10,940 nucleotides of DNA from an uncultured Lachnospiraceae bacterium (GTDB lineage: Bacteria > Bacillota_A > Clostridia > Lachnospirales > Lachnospiraceae): NCBI GenBank assembly GCA_902787595.1, contig CADAHD010000112.1, positions 1-10,940 on the forward strand, in the 5' to 3' direction. The notes beneath the pieces are model-generated. The model was not told where the DNA came from. It saw only the letters and a program-made list of their open reading frames with translations, and made no database searches. Positions within the stretch are counted from its first letter, which is position 1. Each line of letters starts with the position of its first letter. Positions 6,558 to 10,940 of this stretch are shown here, in pieces. Made by a program: the position numbers and the translations under genes.

Positions 6558-8006
6558 ATGCCGGAAGACTGCCTGCTGAAGTTAAGAGGGATAGAGAAAC
6601 AGTTCCCCGGAGTGCGGGCTCTGCACAATGTGGATTTCACGCTTAGAAAAGGCGAGATCCATGCGCTCATGGGTGAGAACGGTGCCGGTAAATCTACACT
6701 GATCAAACTTCTGACCGGTGTTTATACCATGGATGATGGCAAGATAGAAGTAGAGGGGAAAGAAGTACATATTCATTCTCCGCAGGATGCGCAGAATAAC
6801 GGCATCAGTACGGTTTATCAGGAGATAACACTATGTCCGAATCTGACTGTTGCTGAAAATATATTCATTGGCCGCGACAGCGGTATGGTAGTTAAAAGAA
6901 AAGAATATGAGAAACGTACAGAGGAGATATTAAACAATCTGCAGATACCTGCCAGACCCAGACAGCAGCTGGGCAACTGTTCGCTGGCGGTTCAGCAGAT
7001 GGTGGCTATCGCCAGAGCGGTTGATATGCAGTGTAAAGTTCTTATACTGGATGAGCCTACATCATCGCTGGATGATAAGGAAGTCAACATGCTCTTCAGC
7101 CTGATGCGCGATCTGAAGAAACGTGATGTTGGTATCATTTTTGTTACGCATTTCCTGGATCAGACAGAGGATCTTCCGCAGGTACAGCTGGTTGCAAAGA
7201 TGATAGGCAAGGAACTGGATGAGCTGAATAATCTTGCAGAGAAAGAAGATACGGATATTGTAAAAGGAGAAGTATTCTATGAAGCCAAAGGGCTTTCGAG
7301 CAGTAATGCGCTTCCCTTTGATTTTACGATACGAAAGGGTGAAGTTAACGGATTTACGGGACTTTTGGGATCCGGAAGAAGTGAGAGCGTAAGGGCTATC
7401 TTCGGCGCCGATAAGGTGAACGGAGGCAGAGTAAAGATAAAAGGAAAAGATGTGCATATTGACCGGCCCATTAATGCTATGAAAAACGGTATCGGCTATC
7501 TTTCGGAAGACAGAAAAGGCGACGGTATCATAGCAGATCTGAGTGTAAGGGAAAATATCATACTTGCGCTGCAGGTGATGAATGGATTTTTCAAACCTAT
7601 AAGCCGCAGTGAATCAGAGGCTTTTGCAGATGAGTATATCAAAGCTCTGAGCATTAAAACCGCAAGCCGTGAAACTCCTGTAGGTTCGCTGAGCGGTGGA
7701 AATCAGCAGAAGGTAATACTTGCAAGATGGCTGCTGACACATCCGGATTATCTGATACTTGATGAACCTACACGAGGAATAGATGTGGGTACCAAACTTG
7801 AGATACAGAAGCTGGTGCTAAAGCTTGCAGAAGAGGGCGTGAGCGTTACCTTTATCTCATCTGAAATAGAAGAAATGCTGCGTACCTGCAGCCGCCTTAT
7901 AGTCATGAAAGACAGGCATATCGTAGGTGAGCTTAAGGGAAGCGAGCTGAATCAGGCTCAGGTAATGAAAACTATAGCGGGAGGGGAGGCAAAAAATGAA
8001 GGATAA
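6558..8006 (+). CDS. Sugar ABC transporter ATP-binding protein, two-NBD type (YtfR/RbsA/AraG family)
   Basis: The 482-residue protein carries two fused ABC ATPase domains and should power the importer from the inner face of the membrane. Domain 1 has Walker A GENGAGKST (39-47, Lys45), a signature-like SLAVQQM, Walker B LILDEP (Asp165) and the switch His198. Domain 2 has the degenerate Walker A GLLGSGRSE (268-276) usual in this family, signature LSGGNQQKV (378-386) and Walker B with Asp402. Compared with E. coli YtfR, recalled from memory, it is most like that protein throughout. However, about 21 residues are missing just after FVTHFLDQ (junction after Gln202), where relatives have the SDRITVLRNG strands. 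The start at 6558 follows AAGGAGGG (6543-6550). The gene overlaps the first permease by 11 bases. Confidence 0.94.
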   Translation: MPEDCLLKLRGIEKQFPGVRALHNVDFTLRKGEIHALMGENGAGKSTLIKLLTGVYTMDDGKIEVEGKEVHIHSPQDAQNNGISTVYQEITLCPNLTVAENIFIGRDSGMVVKRKEYEKRTEEILNNLQIPARPRQQLGNCSLAVQQMVAIARAVDMQCKVLILDEPTSSLDDKEVNMLFSLMRDLKKRDVGIIFVTHFLDQTEDLPQVQLVAKMIGKELDELNNLAEKEDTDIVKGEVFYEAKGLSSSNALPFDFTIRKGEVNGFTGLLGSGRSESVRAIFGADKVNGGRVKIKGKDVHIDRPINAMKNGIGYLSEDRKGDGIIADLSVRENIILALQVMNGFFKPISRSESEAFADEYIKALSIKTASRETPVGSLSGGNQQKVILARWLLTHPDYLILDEPTRGIDVGTKLEIQKLVLKLAEEGVSVTFISSEIEEMLRTCSRLIVMKDRHIVGELKGSELNQAQVMKTIAGGEAKNEG

Positions 8007-9093
8007 CACTAAGGCATTTAATATCAAGAGTGTCTTTAAAGGTGGTCTTGGACAGCTGACTATCCCCGTCATCGCCATAGCGATACTTGTGATATTTAAT
8101 CTGTTCAGGGATCCGTCCTTTTTCAGTATAGGTATTTCTACAAATAATTACGGAAATACCGTACTTGAAGGCAATCTGATAAGCATAATCAACAGTGCCA
8201 GCGAACTGGCTGTTCTGGCAATAGGTATGACGCTGGTCACTGCAGCCTGCGGCGGACAGGATATCAGCGTAGGCGCAGCAGCGGCTATTGCAGGCAGTAC
8301 TTTTGTAAAGGTTCTTAAAGCCGGGGATCAGATAGGTATGGGTACTGTGATAGCAGCGTTTATCATGGCATGCATTGTTGCAATGCTGTTTGGGACATTC
8401 AACGGTACATTGGTTGCGGTATTTAAGATACAGCCGATGATAGCGACATTGATACTTTATACCTGCGGACGTTCGATCGCATACTGGATCAATGGCGGCG
8501 CTACGCCGACAGTCAGCAGCCCCATCATAACAGCGATAGGAGGTTTTATACCGGGTATTCCGATACCGACGCCGGTAATAATAGTCATAGTTATGATCAT
8601 ACTGTTTAAGCTGCTTTTCAGATTCACTTCGCTTGAACTGCTGACACAGTCGGTAGGTATCAACGGCAGCGCAGCAAGACTTAACGGTATTAACACAACA
8701 TTTATAAAGCTTCTTTCCTTTATCTTCCTGGGGATCTGCGTTGCGGTTGCGGGATGCATAGGAGTGAGCAGACTGGGACTTATCAATCATGAGACACTGC
8801 TTCTGGATGTGGAAATGGATGCCATCCTGGCGGTGGCTATAGGCGGAAATAATCTGGGCGGCGGCAGATTCAAGATAAGCGGAAGTATCCTGGGAGCATA
8901 TATCATTCAGATGCTGACCATTACGCTTTATGCGATGAAGGTACCTTCAACGGATGTTAAGGCTTATAAGGCTATCGTCATTGTAATACTGGTAGTTATA
9001 GGTTCACCTGTGGTTAAACAGAAGTTTAACAGATTCATGACCCAACTTCGGCTCAATAAGGAACGCGCGGTTAAGGAAGGAGGGAAAGCATGA
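7996..9093 (+). CDS. Sugar ABC transporter permease (YtfT-like, BPD_transp_2 family)
   Basis: This very hydrophobic 365-residue protein has many membrane segments and belongs to the RbsC/YtfT permease family. Landmarks are LAIGMTLVTAACGGQDISVG (residues 74-93), the FKIQPMIATLIL segment, the AVGIN-type loop (here SVGINGSAARLNGIN) and the late DAILAVAIGG and GGGRF segments. The usual G-G-I-D-L-S-V-G motif reads GGQDISVG here, with Gln in place of Ile. It should pair with the second permease as a heterodimer, as YtfT does with YjfF. A strong GGGAGGGGAGG ribosome site (7979-7989) lies inside the end of the ATPase gene. The stop overlaps the next start by four bases (ATGA). Confidence 0.93.
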   Translation: MKDNTKAFNIKSVFKGGLGQLTIPVIAIAILVIFNLFRDPSFFSIGISTNNYGNTVLEGNLISIINSASELAVLAIGMTLVTAACGGQDISVGAAAAIAGSTFVKVLKAGDQIGMGTVIAAFIMACIVAMLFGTFNGTLVAVFKIQPMIATLILYTCGRSIAYWINGGATPTVSSPIITAIGGFIPGIPIPTPVIIVIVMIILFKLLFRFTSLELLTQSVGINGSAARLNGINTTFIKLLSFIFLGICVAVAGCIGVSRLGLINHETLLLDVEMDAILAVAIGGNNLGGGRFKISGSILGAYIIQMLTITLYAMKVPSTDVKAYKAIVIVILVVIGSPVVKQKFNRFMTQLRLNKERAVKEGGKA

Positions 9094-10121
9094 AAAAGAA
9101 CAACGGATTCAGAGAACCATTGACTGATACCCAGCTGCTTATGACCATAACCATATGCATATTCATAGCGATGTATGGTCTGGCAATGCTGCTTTTGCAG
9201 GGAGGTTTCCTGCATGTTCAGCAGGTGTTCGATCTGTTGAATGATAATGCCAGTCTGATAATAGTATCCTGTGGTCTTACCATAGTAATGATCGGAGGCG
9301 GCATTGATATCAGCGTTGGCGCAGTTACTTCACTGGTGGTTATGAGCTGCGTGCTCTACCTTAACAACGGTGGAAACATTTTTGGAGCGATCCTTATGGC
9401 GCTGGGAATAGGACTTGCCTTCGGTATAATACAGGGAGCGCTTATCAGTTATCTGGAGATACAGCCCTTTATAGTCACGCTTGCGGGTATGTTCTTCGCG
9501 AGAGGTTTTACGACTATACTTTCCGTTAATCCGCAGAAAGTCGATCATGAGGCGTTTAATGCGCTGCGTGAAACAAAGATAGAGATCGATTGGCTGGGAT
9601 ATACCGCAAAGAACGGTACGAGGATACCGGGAAGACTGGAACTGGGTGTTGTAATAGCATTAGCTTGTGTGATAATAGTGTTCCTCTTGCTGCAGTTCTT
9701 TAAATCGGGACGTGAATTCTATGCTATAGGCGGAAATCAGACGAGTGCATTGATGCTGGGAATAAATGTAAAGAGAACCCGTTTCTTAAGCTATGTTATC
9801 TGCGGATTATTAAGCGGTATTTCCGGCTTTGTGTTTATGATGCATACCGGCGCAGGTAATGCAACAAATGCTGCCGGCATGGAAATGAATGCGATAGCAT
9901 CATCTATAATAGGTGGTACGCTTCTTACCGGTGGTGTAGGTAATGTGGCGGGAACATTCTTCGGAACCATGACACTTACAACCATAAAGAAGATAGTTGT
10001 TGCCAGCGGACTAAACGATCCCTGGTGGCAGAGTATCACCACAGGCGGCATGCTTTGTTTCTTCATACTGCTGCAGAGTGTGGTCTTAAGCAGAAGAGAG
10101 AAGAAGAAAAAAGCCTCGTAA
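9090..10121 (+). CDS. Sugar ABC transporter permease (YjfF-like, BPD_transp_2 family)
   Basis: The 343-residue membrane protein is the second permease of the importer and resembles E. coli YjfF. Landmarks are the GGGIDISVGAVTS segment (69-81), LEIQPFIVTLAGMFFARG, the FYAIGGNQTSALMLGIN loop that contacts the ATPase, and SSIIGGTLLTGGVGNVAGTFFG. The C-terminus is short and very basic (RREKKKK), as expected for a cytoplasmic tail. It overlaps the upstream permease gene by ATGA and has a GGAGGG ribosome site, so the two are co-translated. A hairpin follows the stop. Two unlike permeases plus one double ATPase is the YtfRT-YjfF arrangement; ribose-type systems usually have one permease gene. Confidence 0.93.
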   Translation: MKKNNGFREPLTDTQLLMTITICIFIAMYGLAMLLLQGGFLHVQQVFDLLNDNASLIIVSCGLTIVMIGGGIDISVGAVTSLVVMSCVLYLNNGGNIFGAILMALGIGLAFGIIQGALISYLEIQPFIVTLAGMFFARGFTTILSVNPQKVDHEAFNALRETKIEIDWLGYTAKNGTRIPGRLELGVVIALACVIIVFLLLQFFKSGREFYAIGGNQTSALMLGINVKRTRFLSYVICGLLSGISGFVFMMHTGAGNATNAAGMEMNAIASSIIGGTLLTGGVGNVAGTFFGTMTLTTIKKIVVASGLNDPWWQSITTGGMLCFFILLQSVVLSRREKKKKAS

Positions 10122-10147
10122 GAATTCGCATACTGTATTATAATTAT

Positions 10148-10175
10148 AAAGACAGGGGGTCAGACCCCTGTCTTT
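10148..10175 (+). terminator. Perfect hairpin ending the importer operon; possible repeat element
   Basis: AAAGACAGGGG (10148-10158) pairs perfectly with CCCCTGTCTTT (10165-10175) around GTCAGA. A weak T-rich stretch (TTTATCTAT) closes it, so termination of the importer transcript is plausible. A TATAAT at 10139-10144 lies just before it but has no good -35 box. The GGGGTCAGACCCC core is of a kind I remember as scattered in many genomes, so it may be a dispersed repeat. Confidence 0.65.
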
Positions 10176-10196
10176 ATCTATGTGGAGGATAAAACT

Positions 10197-10670
10197 ATGT
10201 ATACTGTAAGACGCGCCGTGGAAAAGGATATACCGCAGATATTAAAGCTGCTGGTTCAGGTTGATATGGTCCATCATAATGGCAGACCCGATATTTTTAA
10301 AGGACCTGTTACCAAATATACAGCAGAGCAGTTAAAGGAGATACTGAGGCATGAAAACGATCCGGTATTTGTTTGTGTTGATGAGAACGATATCGTGCTT
10401 GGACATGCATTCTGTATTCACAAGCAGGAGATCGGCAATAATGTTCTGACTGATATAAAAACACTTTATATCGATGACATCTGCGTGGATGAAGCAGCGC
10501 GCGGAAAACATGTGGGAAGCGCTTTGTATGAGGCTGTAAAGAAATACGCGGCGGACAATGCTTATTATCATATCACACTTAATGTGTGGAGCTGTAATCC
10601 CGTAGCAAGGAGCTTTTATGAAAGCCTTGGTTTTGTGCCGCTGAAGACAGAGATGGAAGTGATGCTGTGA
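10197..10670 (+). CDS. GNAT-family N-acetyltransferase
   Basis: The 157-residue protein has a single GNAT fold, which transfers an acetyl group from acetyl-CoA to an amine. Motif A runs DICVDEAARGKHVGSALYE (94-112), with the CoA pyrophosphate loop at RGKHVG; the usual Gly at position 105 is His. Motif B is LNVWSCNPVARSFYESLGF (128-146), with the Asn-Pro-x-A-x-x-F-Y pattern common in the family. The substrate cannot be told from sequence. The ATG at 10197 is used because GTGGAGG (10182-10188) serves as its ribosome site; starting at that GTG would consume it. It lies after the importer operon hairpin and is probably a separate unit, unrelated to sugar uptake. Confidence 0.9.
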   Translation: MYTVRRAVEKDIPQILKLLVQVDMVHHNGRPDIFKGPVTKYTAEQLKEILRHENDPVFVCVDENDIVLGHAFCIHKQEIGNNVLTDIKTLYIDDICVDEAARGKHVGSALYEAVKKYAADNAYYHITLNVWSCNPVARSFYESLGFVPLKTEMEVML

Positions 10671-10692
10671 TCATGGCAGCGGCTGAATACGG

Positions 10693-10730
10693 AAAAAGAG
10701 GCTGGGCGATAAGCCCGGCCTCTTTGTTAT
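10693..10730. terminator. Terminator hairpin between convergent genes, usable on both strands
   Basis: AGAGGCTGGGC (10697-10707) pairs with GCCCGGCCTCT (10713-10723) around GATAA, with one G-T wobble in the plus-strand RNA and two further A-T pairs outside. It is followed by TTGTTATT on the plus strand and preceded by AAAAA, which is a T-run for the minus strand. On the minus strand the wobble becomes an A-C mismatch, so it should work better for the GNAT gene. Confidence 0.85.
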
Positions 10731-10756
10731 TACAGACCCGTAGGACTGTTCTTTTA

Positions 10757-10940
10757 TCAGTCTTCGATGCTCTCCTCTTTATAAAAGCTGCCGCTGTCTG
10801 CCGGTGCGGATATGATGTTCAGCACGGTGCCGTCTGCGGCGGTTACTACGATACCCAGATGGGGGCCGGTGGAGGCGCCGCTGTTACCTAAGGTCCCTAT
10901 CTTTGCGCCCATAGCTACCGTGTCTCCGGCGGATACGCTG
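10757..10940 (-). CDS. M23/LytM-like peptidase domain protein, C-terminal end only, with altered active site
   Basis: The minus strand gives 60 residues from the right edge to a stop at 10757-10759. The sequence GDTVAMGAKIGTLGNSGAST followed by GPHL is the hallmark C-terminal half of the M23 (lysostaphin/LytM) domain, a family of cell-wall peptide hydrolases. Active members read GPHLHFE, where the second His of H-x-H binds zinc. Here the sequence is GPHLGIVV, so that His is Gly and the domain is probably inactive, serving as a scaffold or regulator as in degenerate LytM factors such as B. subtilis SpoIIQ. The first half, including the H-x-x-x-D motif, lies outside the window. The tail after the domain is about 30 residues and acidic at the end. 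Confidence 0.8.
   Translation of the reverse strand, partial: SVSAGDTVAMGAKIGTLGNSGASTGPHLGIVVTAADGTVLNIISAPADSGSFYKEESIED

Noticed and set aside
7996..10121. Naming the importer firmly as a galactofuranose or ribose transporter
   Set aside because: The two-permease layout and similarity favour the YtfQRT-YjfF group, but substrate in this family cannot be fixed from sequence and no sugar-metabolism gene is in the window.
10667..10891. Plus-strand open frame of 74 codons after the GNAT gene
   Set aside because: It runs through the terminator hairpin and is antisense to the M23-like gene, whose reading frame shows strong conserved motifs.

Overview
The window reads as chromosome of a Gram-positive, clostridial-type bacterium. 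A Lachnospiraceae-like host is my best guess. The signs are strong AGGAGG-type ribosome binding sites, tightly packed and overlapping genes, binding proteins made as lipoproteins, a YesM/YesN-type two-component pair, mid-range GC and heavy use of ATA for isoleucine. No mobile element, CRISPR array, tRNA or rRNA was seen, and no stretch over 300 bases lacks a gene.

Layout: (1) 2-94 is the 3' end of a gene whose product matches the C-terminus of EPSP synthase (AroA). (2) 115-1584 encodes a two-domain PPK2-type polyphosphate:AMP phosphotransferase. (3) 1584-5284 is a sensing module: a YtfQ-like sugar-binding lipoprotein, a LytS/YesM-type histidine kinase and a YesN-type AraC-family response regulator. 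Their genes overlap or nearly abut, and the first starts on the last base of the pap stop codon. (4) 5285-5433 is a control region with an 11-bp inverted repeat touching the -35 box of a likely promoter. (5) 5434-10121 is a complete sugar ABC importer of the YtfQ-YtfR-YtfT-YjfF type. A strong terminator hairpin sits between the binding-protein gene and the ATPase/permease genes. (6) 10197-10670 is a GNAT acetyltransferase. (7) 10757-10940, on the minus strand, is the 3' end of an M23/LytM-like gene, separated from the GNAT by a terminator usable in both directions.

How the genes fit together: the lipoprotein outside the membrane probably binds a sugar and signals through the kinase to the regulator, which would switch on the importer from the promoter before 5434. 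This is the architecture known from XylFII-LytS-YesN of Clostridium beijerinckii and AraP-AraS-AraT of Geobacillus. Here the sensor resembles the galactofuranose-binding protein YtfQ, so a furanose or related hexose/pentose is the first guess for the ligand. The abundant transport binding protein is a different, more diverged paralogue.

The oddest points are an apparent deletion of about 21 residues in the first nucleotide-binding domain of the ATPase, a missing zinc-ligand histidine in the M23 fragment, the pap-sensor translational coupling, and a sharp codon-usage contrast between the two binding proteins.
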